Below are positions 1 through 8,881 of a stretch of 64,000 nt of DNA, one piece after another. Position 1 is the first letter of the stretch. Every line of letters starts with the position of its first letter. Below the pieces are notes generated by a model. The model had not been told where the DNA came from, made no database searches, and was given only the letters and a program-made list of their open reading frames with translations. The position numbers and the translations under genes are program-made. Source of the DNA: RBG-16-34-14 sp963727535 (lineage in GTDB: Bacteria > Bacteroidota > Ignavibacteria > Ignavibacteriales > Ignavibacteriaceae); contig CAVSGR010000001.1 of NCBI GenBank assembly GCA_963727535.1, forward strand, positions 806,001 to 870,000. The letters are read 5' to 3'.

Positions 1-1639
1 GAATAGGTTTCTCAGGCGGTTTTGCAAAACGATAATTAGCATTATAAATTTGCTGAACTGTTTTCTTTCTTCTGAAAATATCATCAGTATTAATTCCAAA
101 AATCATCGACATTGAAAATCTCTCTGTTTCACCTGCTTCTTCAATTACACCAGTAGAAGCGGAATATGTATTTCTTCCATTCATGCTAAAAAGATAGCTT
201 GAGAAATAATTGGCTAAATTAACTCCTACAAGAGATTCACCATGCGGAGATGGAAGACCCGAAAGTACTGTCCAGTTTTCTTCATCATTATCCAGTTCAT
301 AAGTGTGTACGGCATAAATTTTAAATCCGGTAAGTCCCAACTGATCTGATTCATCCTTATCAAGAATACCAAAATCTGGTTCTCCCTGGTCAGGTTTTCC
401 ATTTCCTTCTGTTCCGTCAATATCGGGTCCTGTATAATTATCGTCAAATGGACCTATTCCATCAGTTCCAACATCATCGTTAAGAGATTCACCTTCGTCC
501 CACTGACCGTTTTCATTTAAATCAAAATAAGAACTCCAATTCGCATTTTCATCTGCATCCCAATGTGGTCTCCAGGAATAGCCATAAAATGCAGAAAATT
601 TTGTTGTATCCTGAAAAGGATTTCTTAGAAAAGGATCTAAGTTTGGATCAGTGATAAAATTAACCGGATTGTTATCGCGCTTTTCATCAGTAGGACCATC
701 AGAATCATTATCAATTCCATCATCGGGAACACCGGGACTCTCGAGGAAAGCATAACCAGCATATCCAACCGGACTCCAGTTTCCAGGGCTGCCTAAAATA
801 CCTGGTTTGAGCCAGGCATATGACATATCCAACAATTCATTATAATCACCGGCATTGTTTGAAGAATTATCATGCCCGCCTATGCCCCAATCCACATATT
901 GTGCAAATAAAGTCTTATCATAATCATAAGTGCCCATATTTGTAATTTCATAGTACCAGAAGATTACATCTTCTGCGAGAACCTGTGACCACTGAAAACC
1001 TCTTGCTCTGACTTGCATTCCCAATCCTCCTCTTGATGGGTCATCAGCATCAGGAGTAAAATTGTGTTCCAGGATGTACTGCCTATCTTCATTATCATCA
1101 AAAACAAAGTAGGTCTCCACATCAGCATTAAAAACACCTTTACCAAAAAATCCATTCCAGCTGTTATCCCAATCCAGAGGTCTATCAGGCCACGAAGTGG
1201 GCCAGGTATTCGGATCATCACTTCGGGCAGGGGAACTACTAAACTGAGAAGTATATCCCGGCAGAGGCCACCAACCATATGTTATACCTGTCGAAGCATT
1301 ATAACGAGTAAATTCGTAGTAATTCGATTCGAGAGGATGAATTAAATTTCCCGCGGGATCCTTTGCTTCCGCTTGTACAATAATTGCAACTCCATCTACA
1401 TAGGTATGATTAGTCCCCTTCGGCCAGACCCCACTTCTATTGGGCTCATTCTCCCAGTCTGCGATTTCTCCGAAGTTATAATAAACAGTTGCTGCAAGGT
1501 TTCCATCCATATAACCTTTTTTTGTTTGGTTATGATCACCCTTGTTTTTATCAACGATTCTTTGCCCCAGAATCAAACCCGGATTATTAATTGTAAATGC
1601 TGCAATAAGAATTAAATAAGTGAAAATCTTTTTTTTCAT
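1..1639 (-). CDS. Large secreted protein of the TonB-receptor locus (partial, 3' end outside window)
   Basis: An open minus-strand frame runs without a stop from an ATG at 1639 to the window edge, giving at least 546 residues. It starts MKKKIFTYLILIAAF, a clear signal peptide ending near 'LGQR'. The body is rich in Trp, Tyr, Asp and Asn. It contains calcium-loop-like acidic stretches such as 'DDGIDNDSDG' (about residue 330) and 'DLNENGQWDEGE' (about 400), resembling thrombospondin type-3 or dockerin-like loops. It lies 30 bases downstream of the TonB-dependent receptor on the same strand, so the two are probably co-transcribed. I do not recognise a family or a catalytic motif. The C-terminus, where a T9SS sorting domain would be expected, is not in the window. 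The gene is certain, the function unknown. Confidence 0.85.
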   Translation of the reverse strand, partial: MKKKIFTYLILIAAFTINNPGLILGQRIVDKNKGDHNQTKKGYMDGNLAATVYYNFGEIADWENEPNRSGVWPKGTNHTYVDGVAIIVQAEAKDPAGNLIHPLESNYYEFTRYNASTGITYGWWPLPGYTSQFSSSPARSDDPNTWPTSWPDRPLDWDNSWNGFFGKGVFNADVETYFVFDDNEDRQYILEHNFTPDADDPSRGGLGMQVRARGFQWSQVLAEDVIFWYYEITNMGTYDYDKTLFAQYVDWGIGGHDNSSNNAGDYNELLDMSYAWLKPGILGSPGNWSPVGYAGYAFLESPGVPDDGIDNDSDGPTDEKRDNNPVNFITDPNLDPFLRNPFQDTTKFSAFYGYSWRPHWDADENANWSSYFDLNENGQWDEGESLNDDVGTDGIGPFDDNYTGPDIDGTEGNGKPDQGEPDFGILDKDESDQLGLTGFKIYAVHTYELDNDEENWTVLSGLPSPHGESLVGVNLANYFSSYLFSMNGRNTYSASTGVIEEAGETERFSMSMIFGINTDDIFRRKKTVQQIYNANYRFAKPPEKPI

Positions 1640-1669
1640 CAACACTTTACACTCCGATAAATAAATACA

Positions 1670-4357
1670 CTAAAAAGAAAAAGAAGCACCAACTACAATC
1701 TGTCTAGGTGAAGAATAAAAATCGGGTCTTGTAAAAAATTCCTGAACAGTATTTACACCTCTGGGAGGTTGTTGATTCCTTGTGAGTTCAAGAGTTTCTC
1801 CAGCCCTGCCTGTATCGCCAAAAACATTAATCTCGTTGAGAGTATCAAACAGGTTATAAATCTTCGCGAAGACTGATAATTTCTGACCAACTATTTCAAA
1901 ATATTTCGTTACATAAAAATCTACATCAAAAAAAGCTGGTCTGTTATCACTGTTTTCCAACCCTGTCCTTTGATTCTGTAATGATGGTGTGTATGGTAAT
2001 CCCGAACCAAGTCTTCCAATAAAACTTGCAATGTAATCCCCGGGTATTCCAAGTGTCAAAGTAAAATTTAAAGAGTGAGTTCTATCCCAGTCTAAAGGCA
2101 CAAGCTGCTTATTTTCCTCGATGGGCGGATTTGACTGGGCATTATTAAAAGCAGCATTAGGATCAGAAGCACTTCCCTTTGCAACCTGGAAAGTATAATC
2201 TAATGTGGCACCTATACCATAACTAAATCTCTTTTCTAATGACAGAGTGATACCTTTAACAGAACCATAATCCCTGTTAACAAGTTTACTGAATTTTCTA
2301 AATTCATTTTTTATATAGATTTCGGATCCAAGTAAATTCCGAATATCCTTATAATAACCTGTAATTGTAATTCCTAATTCATCTGTTAAAGCTTGCTGCA
2401 GACCAATCTCATACATAATAGTTTGTTGAGGTTTAAGGTCAGCATTCCCAATTGTGTTTCCGATATTCTCCGGAAAGTCACCTGTTAAAGGAATTCTGAA
2501 ATTTGGATTTCTGTATAAATTTTCGAAAGGCGGAATTTGGAAAAAATGACCATATGAAATATGAATTGCACCTTTATCCGATATAGGGTAAGACAACCCT
2601 ATACGAGGACTAACCTGATACTTTGATTTTGCTTTTATTAATAATGAATCGGGAAATGGCGGCAAAAATTCATCAAGCTCATTAATTTTATTAGGATCTT
2701 TTAAATATTTTCCATCAGGTTCAAAATAATCAAACCTTAAACCTACATTAACTATTAAGTAATCATACTCTAATTTATCCTGAATATAATATGCAAATTG
2801 ATATGGATTGGATTGATATATATTAAAATTAAAAGCACCGGGTTCCGGTATCTTAGGTTCAAAATTTGAAGTTGCATCAATAATTATTTGAAAATCCTCA
2901 TACTGTAAATCGTGATGAGTAAATTCAAACCCTGATTTAATTTGATTTATGTTGTCAATCTGCCAAGTGAAGTCAGTTTTGCCGGTTATGCTCGTTGTGG
3001 TATGATTAAAATGCCAGTTTTGTGTACCACCAGTTAAAAATGAATTACCGCTTACATCTTTTTTCCTGTCAGGATTTACATATCGCGGGTCAAGCGGGTT
3101 TTCATAAACATACTGCTTATATTCCGACCTGATTCCCGAAGCAGAAAAATCAACGAACGCCGAGTTGCTTAGCAAAAGTGTATAGCTTGCAATACCTAAA
3201 AAGCTTTTCTGAAATTTTTTATAATCGCCATCCGGGTTTAATTTATAAATATGATCATAATCACGGAATTTATTATCCTGATATAAAGCGGAAAGAACTA
3301 TCCCTTTCCCCCCACCAACATTAACAGCCAATTTTCCCTGAAGTGATAATTTCCTGCTGAAATTCATCGGGACATATTTTTTATCTCCTGTTGAGCCCAC
3401 ATACCAATCCGCAGAATTATTAGCTGAGAAGTTAGACGAATCTGATGGGTTAAAAATTCTCTGTCCATAAATTGCTCCTTCATCATCATTGTATCTGCCG
3501 GAAAAAAAGAACTTCAGTAAATTTCCAAATCCCGGAACGGGTCCGCTTAAGTTTCCCTGAACGTTATAAACATCAGATGGATTAACACTGCCTATGTTTG
3601 TAAAAATATTTTTATGGGTGCTTATATAATCTCCTGAATAGAAAGAAATATCTCCATCTAATTTATCACCGGCAATCTTTGTAACCTGGTTTACTACACC
3701 AGATAGGGCTTCACCATATTCAGCATTGAATGTACCAGTGAGTACCTGAATTTCCTGAATACTGTTCACTTCTACTGATAATGATGACTGACCGGAATAG
3801 ACATCGTTTACGGGAACACCATCAATCAAATATTTAACCTCGCTATCTCTTCCTCCTCTAAAGTGACCATCTACAACACCAGCTTGTAAATTTACTACTG
3901 CTGAAACATCTTCAAGGGGAAGCATTGAAATATCTTCGCCACTAACATTTTGTTCAGTTGATGTTAAATCTTTCCTTACTATAGATCTTTCGGCAGTAAC
4001 CACGACGTCTGTTAGTTGAATTGATTCTTCAGCTAATTCAAAATCAATTTTTGTGGTTTGATCTACAGATACTTTAACATTTGTAAATGTAATAGATGCG
4101 TATCCAACTAAAGAGGCTTTGATATTATAAGTACCGGGAGGAATATTTATTATAAAATAATTACCATCAAAATCCGTTGCTGCACCCAGGTTAGTTCCCT
4201 CAATAATAACATTGGCTCCAATCAGAGCTTCCTTGGTTGAAGCATCTAATATTTTCCCGGAAATTTTTCCTGTTGTTCCTGCGTGAACAACTGCACCAGC
4301 GAACAAAAGCAATAAACAGAATAATGAAGCAATTACTTTATTAGTAAAAGTGAACAT
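1670..4357 (-). CDS. TonB-dependent outer-membrane receptor
   Basis: An 895-residue protein. Residues 1-26 form a signal peptide (ending VVHAG). Residues about 29-115 form a carboxypeptidase-regulatory-like beta-sandwich ('GKISGKILDASTKEALIGAN'), typical of Bacteroidota SusC/CirA-type receptors. The plug follows from about 118 to 230 ('YLIDGVPVND' near 180, 'EYGEALSGVVNQVTK'), then a long beta-barrel ending in an aromatic residue (GASFSF). It should import a large or scarce ligand across the outer membrane using TonB energy; a tonB gene is present at 37.5-38.2 kb. No SusD-like lipoprotein gene follows within the window. Neighbours are a modular T9SS surface protein upstream and a large secreted protein downstream, and a LacI-family regulator heads the locus. 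A carbohydrate ligand is an inference from that regulator. Confidence 0.93.
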   Translation of the reverse strand: MFTFTNKVIASLFCLLLLFAGAVVHAGTTGKISGKILDASTKEALIGANVIIEGTNLGAATDFDGNYFIINIPPGTYNIKASLVGYASITFTNVKVSVDQTTKIDFELAEESIQLTDVVVTAERSIVRKDLTSTEQNVSGEDISMLPLEDVSAVVNLQAGVVDGHFRGGRDSEVKYLIDGVPVNDVYSGQSSLSVEVNSIQEIQVLTGTFNAEYGEALSGVVNQVTKIAGDKLDGDISFYSGDYISTHKNIFTNIGSVNPSDVYNVQGNLSGPVPGFGNLLKFFFSGRYNDDEGAIYGQRIFNPSDSSNFSANNSADWYVGSTGDKKYVPMNFSRKLSLQGKLAVNVGGGKGIVLSALYQDNKFRDYDHIYKLNPDGDYKKFQKSFLGIASYTLLLSNSAFVDFSASGIRSEYKQYVYENPLDPRYVNPDRKKDVSGNSFLTGGTQNWHFNHTTTSITGKTDFTWQIDNINQIKSGFEFTHHDLQYEDFQIIIDATSNFEPKIPEPGAFNFNIYQSNPYQFAYYIQDKLEYDYLIVNVGLRFDYFEPDGKYLKDPNKINELDEFLPPFPDSLLIKAKSKYQVSPRIGLSYPISDKGAIHISYGHFFQIPPFENLYRNPNFRIPLTGDFPENIGNTIGNADLKPQQTIMYEIGLQQALTDELGITITGYYKDIRNLLGSEIYIKNEFRKFSKLVNRDYGSVKGITLSLEKRFSYGIGATLDYTFQVAKGSASDPNAAFNNAQSNPPIEENKQLVPLDWDRTHSLNFTLTLGIPGDYIASFIGRLGSGLPYTPSLQNQRTGLENSDNRPAFFDVDFYVTKYFEIVGQKLSVFAKIYNLFDTLNEINVFGDTGRAGETLELTRNQQPPRGVNTVQEFFTRPDFYSSPRQIVVGASFSF

Positions 4358-4421
4358 TACATCCGCCTGTTTTTACATGAAAAGAAAATTTATTTAAATC
4401 TACAATAAGCATAAAAATAAG

Positions 4422-4443
4422 GGGTGCTAAACTTTTAGCACCC
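4422..4443 (-). terminator. Rho-independent terminator after the modular T9SS gene
   Basis: A perfect 10-bp inverted repeat (GGGTGCTAAA / TTTAGCACCC) with a 2-base loop lies 17 bases past the stop codon of the 851-residue gene. On the minus strand it is followed by a T-rich tract (TTATTTTTAT). It may end transcription before the receptor gene or reduce read-through into it. Confidence 0.7.
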
Positions 4444-4459
4444 GCTTATAAAATAGAAC

Positions 4460-7015
4460 TTATTTAAGCAGTACCAATTTCTTGGTCTTTGTAAAATTAC
4501 CGGCTTCAAGTTTATATAGATAAATACCACTTGAAACTTTACTACCATAATTATTGTCGCCATTCCACTGAACATTATGAATACCAATATTCTGTTCACT
4601 GTTAATCAATGTCCTAACTTCCCGACCTAGAATATCATATATCTTCAAAGTAACATATGAAACATTTGGTATCGAATAGCTGATAGTAGTAGTGGGATTA
4701 AAAGGATTTGGATAATTCTGGAATAAATTATAATCGGCAGGTAAGAATTCTGTGCTTTCTACACCTGTTACACCGGTCTTCTTCACTTCGAGAGCATCCA
4801 TATAAACTGTACCAGAAAATCTTCCCAACGGATGTAACCTTACTGATATAGATTTTGCTGTTTCACCTGATGGCGGGTCAGGCACTGTAACGTCTACATA
4901 AAATTGAGTCCAATCGAAAGATGTCGCATTTGGAAATACTAATGGTATATCCGGACTGGCTTCATATTGTCCCCAACCTTCATTATTGGTTAATGTTGTA
5001 TGGTATATTGCTGTAAGTGATACACTCCATGCATCTCCAACTGCCAATGCTGAATCAGGCTGAAGGTTCATTCCTTTTATCCAAACACTTATTCTTAAAT
5101 TATCACCCGGCATAACATCAGCCAGTTCAAATCTTTTAGTTGAAACAAACCCATCGTGTGTGCCTACCGGTATATCAAATTTTAGTGAATAGTTTCCATC
5201 GTATGCTTCTTCATCTGTTACTACTGTATTCTCATATCCTTGATCCAATACTCCATCGTTTCCCCCTATTGGAGGCATCCAGTAAAACCATCCTGTCGGT
5301 ACTCCAACTTGTGTATTCCAATCCTGTCCTGCCCAGCCGTCTCTGCCGTTAAATAAATAATCATCTGTCCATACTGTTCCTGTTGCATCTTTCCCTCCTA
5401 CAAACCTGATTATCGTTGTCCACGAATCTTCCGGTAATACTATCTCGCCTACTGCTGTTGTATCTGCTACCCAACCGCCTGTACTGGCTACACTTTGATC
5501 TAAGTCGAATTTCTTCTCTCCTATCAATACACCTGCACTATCATAGAACGAATAACTTGCATACCATTTCTGATCATCATTTACCGGATTTGTATTTACC
5601 CCGGATGTCATATAATACAATCCAAATTTTATATCTACATCCTTAAAATGTTTTTCTGACCACAAATCTGCCATATTCTCTGATTCCCACATTGCTGCTT
5701 CTGTGGTTGCACTCTTTTCTATTTTAAGTGATCTTCCCATTGAACGATATTCATCTGTTGCCCAGCTTAATGTTGAACCATCTGGTTCTGCTCCTTTTGT
5801 CCAGTATGATGGTAAGCTTTGCTCGAAACTTCCTATCTCATTTATTCCCGGGAGACTCAGTTTTTCAACTGTTAAATCATCCATATAAACTGTACCAGAA
5901 AATCTTCCCAACGGATGTAATCTTACTGATATAGATTTTGCTGTTTCACCTGATGGCGGGTCAGGTACAGTAACGTCTACATAAAATTGTTTCCAGTCAA
6001 AGGATGTTGCATTTGGAAATACTAATGGTATATCGGGACTGGCTTCATATTGTCCCCAACCTTCATTATTGGTTAATGTTGTATGGTATATTGCTGTAAG
6101 TGATACACTCCATGCATCTCCAACTGTCAATGCTGAATCAGGCTGAAGGTTCATTCCTTTTATCCAAACGCTTATTCTTAATACATCACCAGGTTGTGCC
6201 TCATCAAGTTCAAATCTTTTAGTTGAAACAAACCCATCGTGTGTGCCTACCGGTATATCAAATTTTAGTGAATAGTTTCCATCGTATGCTTCTTCATCTG
6301 TTACTACTGTGTTCTCATATCCTTGATCCAATACTCCATCGTTTCCCCCTATTGGAGGCATCCAGTAAAACCATCCTGTCGGTACTCCAACTTGTGTATT
6401 CCAATCCTGTCCTGCCCAACCGTCTCTGCCATTAAACAGATAATCGTCTGTCCATACTGTTCCTGTTGCATCTTTTCCACCTACAAACCTGATTATCGTT
6501 GTCCAGGAATCTTCCGGTAATACTATCTCACCTACTGTTGTTGTATCTGCTACCCAACCGCTTGTACTTGCTGCACTTTGATCTAATTCAAACTTCTTCT
6601 CACCTATTACTGTTCCGTCTTCTTTATAAAATGTATATGTCACATACCATTTCTGATCATCATTTACCGGATTTGTATTTACCCCGGATGTCATATAATA
6701 CAATCCAAATTTTATATCTACATCCTTAAAATGTTTTTCTGACCACAAATCTGCCATATTCTCTGACTCCCACATTGCTGCTTCTGTGGTTACATTCTTT
6801 TCTATCTTCAGTGATCTTCCCATCGAACGAAACTCATCTGTTGCCCAGCTTAATGTGGAACCACTTGGTTCTGCTCCTTTTGTCCAGTATGATGGCAAGT
6901 TTTGTTCGAAACTTCCTATATCATTTATTCCACTCTGCGCTAACAAAGGGATTTGAAAAATGATGACAGATAAAAATCCAATCCACCATTTTGAGATTTT
7001 GTTGAAACTACTCAT
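4460..7015 (-). CDS. T9SS-secreted surface protein with two near-identical 361-residue modules
   Basis: An 851-residue protein. A signal peptide (residues 1-27, ending 'LLAQ') is followed by two modules beginning 'GIN(D/E)IGSFEQ' at residues 29 and 390. Each has two parts: a beta-rich segment with 'SMGRSLKIEK', and a second segment with 'GNYSLKFDIPVGTHDGF' that resembles carbohydrate-binding-module jelly-rolls. The C-terminus (about 770-851) is a type A T9SS sorting domain ('LFQNYPNPFNPTTTISYSIP'). The protein should be displayed on or released from the cell surface and, by shape, bind a glycan. No hydrolase motif was seen. It lies between the LacI regulator and the TonB receptor, all on one strand. 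The near-identity of the modules indicates a recent tandem duplication. Confidence 0.9.
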   Translation of the reverse strand: MSSFNKISKWWIGFLSVIIFQIPLLAQSGINDIGSFEQNLPSYWTKGAEPSGSTLSWATDEFRSMGRSLKIEKNVTTEAAMWESENMADLWSEKHFKDVDIKFGLYYMTSGVNTNPVNDDQKWYVTYTFYKEDGTVIGEKKFELDQSAASTSGWVADTTTVGEIVLPEDSWTTIIRFVGGKDATGTVWTDDYLFNGRDGWAGQDWNTQVGVPTGWFYWMPPIGGNDGVLDQGYENTVVTDEEAYDGNYSLKFDIPVGTHDGFVSTKRFELDEAQPGDVLRISVWIKGMNLQPDSALTVGDAWSVSLTAIYHTTLTNNEGWGQYEASPDIPLVFPNATSFDWKQFYVDVTVPDPPSGETAKSISVRLHPLGRFSGTVYMDDLTVEKLSLPGINEIGSFEQSLPSYWTKGAEPDGSTLSWATDEYRSMGRSLKIEKSATTEAAMWESENMADLWSEKHFKDVDIKFGLYYMTSGVNTNPVNDDQKWYASYSFYDSAGVLIGEKKFDLDQSVASTGGWVADTTAVGEIVLPEDSWTTIIRFVGGKDATGTVWTDDYLFNGRDGWAGQDWNTQVGVPTGWFYWMPPIGGNDGVLDQGYENTVVTDEEAYDGNYSLKFDIPVGTHDGFVSTKRFELADVMPGDNLRISVWIKGMNLQPDSALAVGDAWSVSLTAIYHTTLTNNEGWGQYEASPDIPLVFPNATSFDWTQFYVDVTVPDPPSGETAKSISVRLHPLGRFSGTVYMDALEVKKTGVTGVESTEFLPADYNLFQNYPNPFNPTTTISYSIPNVSYVTLKIYDILGREVRTLINSEQNIGIHNVQWNGDNNYGSKVSSGIYLYKLEAGNFTKTKKLVLLK
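4766..6931 (-). repeat. Intragenic tandem duplication, two units of 1083 bp
   Basis: Unit 1 spans about 5849-6931 and unit 2 about 4766-5848, in the same frame. Long blocks are base-for-base alike 1083 bp apart, for example around 5200 and 6283. Differences cluster at the junctions and in a short stretch coding 'YVTYTFYKEDGT' versus 'YASYSFYDSAGV'. Such a repeat can also collapse or expand in assembly. Confidence 0.9.
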
Positions 7016-7075
7016 TAGAGCCTCCAGGAAATTAATTGTTAATTATTGTTGTTTAATACTGTTATTATTATTGTT

Positions 7076-7089
7076 ACGAAACGTTATTG
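7076..7089. promoter_or_regulatory. Weak candidate LacI-family half-operator upstream of the modular T9SS gene
   Basis: The stretch ACGAAACGTTATTG, 61 bases before the start codon of the 851-residue protein, shares the AAACGTT core with the two perfect operators near 8.2-8.3 kb, but only about half of the 14 positions. The match is poor enough to arise by chance in AT-rich DNA. Confidence 0.2.
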
Positions 7090-7168
7090 GTCTCAAAGAA
7101 TAATCCTCTAATACGATATTTTTTATGCCATTAAATACTGCTACAAGCATTTTTATTTTTTAGGTTTA

Positions 7169-8194
7169 TTAGGTTCTATATTGTGTAGTTGATTCTCTGA
7201 CAATTAGTTCGACAGGTACAAGAATTTTTTTGTTAATAGTTTTTTTGTTTTTTAAAATATTAGCCATCAATCTAAATGCTTCCGCCCCTAATTCAACTTT
7301 AGGAACTCTAACTGTTGTTAACAACGGATCAAGCATTAGATCGGCTTCAACATCATCAAAACCTATTATGGATACATCCCCTGGTATACCATAGCCTTTA
7401 TCTTTTAAATAATGCATTACGCCGATAGCCATCGCATCATTGCAGGCAAAAATTGCAGTTACGTTTTTGTTTTTATTGAACAACCGTTTTGCCGAATTAT
7501 ATCCGTTTTGCCGATCAGGATATGGTGAATCAATAATAATTAAATTGTTTTTGAGAGGTATTTTTGCTTTTTCGAATGATTGTTTGTAACCATTCAATCT
7601 ATCTCTTACACTAGGATGTTCTGCATCTCCACCGATAAATGCAATGTTTTTATGTCCAAGATTAATCAAATGATCTGTTGCTAATATCCCCCCCTGAATA
7701 TTATCAATTAAAACCAGAGGGACAGTGTTTGAAGGAGGAACAAAGTCAATAAAGATAGTTGGTAAATTATATTTCGAAAGTCTTTCGATAAGATTGTCTG
7801 GGATTTTACCTGCAATTATTACTCCATCAACACCTTTATTAAGAATAAACCTTGGTAATTGTTCATTCTTATTAAAACTTGAATTGACGGAAGTTAATAA
7901 AATATAATAGTCTTCATTTCTCGCCTCGAATTCAACCCCAAGAAATATTCTCGTATAAAATGGTTCAGTACGTAGAAAGTGGTCGTCGGTGATAATAAAT
8001 CCTATAAAGCCGGTTTTTTTTGAGACTAAATTTCTTGCAGATTTAGAAGGATGATAGTTAAGTGTTTTGATTGTCTTTAATATTCGGTCTCTGGTTTCGG
8101 CGGATACACGTTTATTATTATTGTTAATTACAAATGAAACAGTCGCAATAGAAACTCCCGCTTTCTTAGCAACATCTTTTATAGTTGTACTCAT
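7169..8194 (-). CDS. LacI-family transcriptional regulator
   Basis: A 341-residue protein of the usual LacI/GalR length. The N-terminal helix-turn-helix and hinge are clear ('TTIKDVAKKAGVSIATVSFV', residues 3-22; hinge helix around 'SARNLVSKKT' near 56). The rest is the periplasmic-binding-like effector domain, with 'GVDGVIIAGKIP', 'NKNVTAIFACNDAMAIGVM' and 'VSIIGFDDVE' blocks. It should bind a small sugar-like effector and control the adjacent outer-membrane locus, which follows on the same strand. Two identical perfect palindromes in its own upstream region suggest autoregulation. The effector cannot be told from sequence. Confidence 0.93.
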   Translation of the reverse strand: MSTTIKDVAKKAGVSIATVSFVINNNNKRVSAETRDRILKTIKTLNYHPSKSARNLVSKKTGFIGFIITDDHFLRTEPFYTRIFLGVEFEARNEDYYILLTSVNSSFNKNEQLPRFILNKGVDGVIIAGKIPDNLIERLSKYNLPTIFIDFVPPSNTVPLVLIDNIQGGILATDHLINLGHKNIAFIGGDAEHPSVRDRLNGYKQSFEKAKIPLKNNLIIIDSPYPDRQNGYNSAKRLFNKNKNVTAIFACNDAMAIGVMHYLKDKGYGIPGDVSIIGFDDVEADLMLDPLLTTVRVPKVELGAEAFRLMANILKNKKTINKKILVPVELIVRESTTQYRT

Positions 8195-8203
8195 ATATTA
8201 TAG

Positions 8204-8217
8204 GTTAAACGTTTAAC
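8204..8217. promoter_or_regulatory. LacI-family operator, copy 1
   Basis: The perfect 14-bp palindrome GTTAAACGTTTAAC starts 10 bases upstream of the lacI-type start codon, a position that would block transcription or translation start. An identical copy lies 107 bp further upstream. The AACGTT centre is typical of LacI/GalR-family sites. Confidence 0.75.
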
Positions 8218-8310
8218 TAAAAGCTAATGAAATAAATACTTAGTTCCTAATTCCTAGATATAAAGAATTCCATATTTACCAATAATTGCACTTTTTAATT
8301 ATTTATTTTA

Positions 8311-8324
8311 GTTAAACGTTTAAC
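8311..8324. promoter_or_regulatory. LacI-family operator, copy 2
   Basis: An identical perfect 14-bp palindrome GTTAAACGTTTAAC, flanked by A/T-rich DNA. The centre-to-centre distance of 107 bp from copy 1 is close to ten helical turns, so the two sites face the same side and could be bridged by a dimer of dimers. Confidence 0.75.
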
Positions 8325-8707
8325 ATAAAAATAAAAAATGCCTGTATATAATTAAGTTAAGAATCAATAGGGTTAACAAAAATCTTAAAAATATCTCATG
8401 CTTAAATTTTAGGTATAAGAAACGTAGGACTAGGTAAACTTTGTTTTCTTCCCCTTTGGGATTGCTGACTATCAATCAGTTTGCTTTCTTCAATTCTTAT
8501 TACTCTACTATTTTTCAATCCTGGACTACAAAAAAAAGTATTGTAAATTATTTTTATCTACTACAGCCTAGCTTATAAACAATATCGCCTTATCGATTGA
8601 CATAGTTTTTGACATAGTTGAACACTGAAATGGGCTAAATTCTAGGTCATTTTAGGTCAATGGGAGGAATTGCAGATAAAAAAAGTTTTGATTTTTGCTT
8701 AAAATCG
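8325..8707. other. Intergenic stretch without a gene
   Basis: Between the distal operator and the tRNA gene I see no reading frame, RNA gene or convincing terminator on either strand. The promoter of the regulator gene probably lies at its left end. Confidence 0.6.
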
Positions 8708-8781
8708 TGGGCCCAGATGGACTTGAACCACCGACCCGCTGATTATGAGTCAGCTGCTCTAACCAACTGAGCTATGGGCCC
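8708..8781 (-). tRNA. tRNA with CAU anticodon (elongator Met likely; Ile2 possible)
   Basis: A 74-nt cloverleaf can be folded on the minus strand. It has acceptor GGGCCCA/TGGGCCC with discriminator A, a D-arm with AGTTGGTTA, anticodon stem GCTGA/TCAGC around loop CTCATAA, variable GGGTC and a T-loop TTCAAGT. CCA is not encoded. Anticodon CAU fits elongator tRNA-Met. The C4-G69 and C5-G68 pairs are also found in tRNA-Ile2, whose C34 becomes lysidine, so the isotype is not settled. There is no TFAM-like score behind this. Confidence 0.92.
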
Positions 8782-8881
8782 GGAAAAATGGAAAAACTTT
8801 TCGTAAAAATAATACTTCTCTGAAGTTAAAGCAATTATAAGTATCGAGGCATAGAGACTCTATAACTAATAACTTAATAAC

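Noticed and set aside
964..1345. Overlapping open frames of 80-104 codons on both strands near 1.0-1.6 kb
   Set aside because: They are shadows of the long minus-strand gene 1-1639, which reads through in another frame with a signal peptide and normal composition.
5140..6963. Pairs of plus-strand open frames 1083 bp apart that look like duplicated genes
   Set aside because: They only mirror the tandem repeat of the minus-strand surface protein; composition is Leu/Pro/His-rich without start signals.
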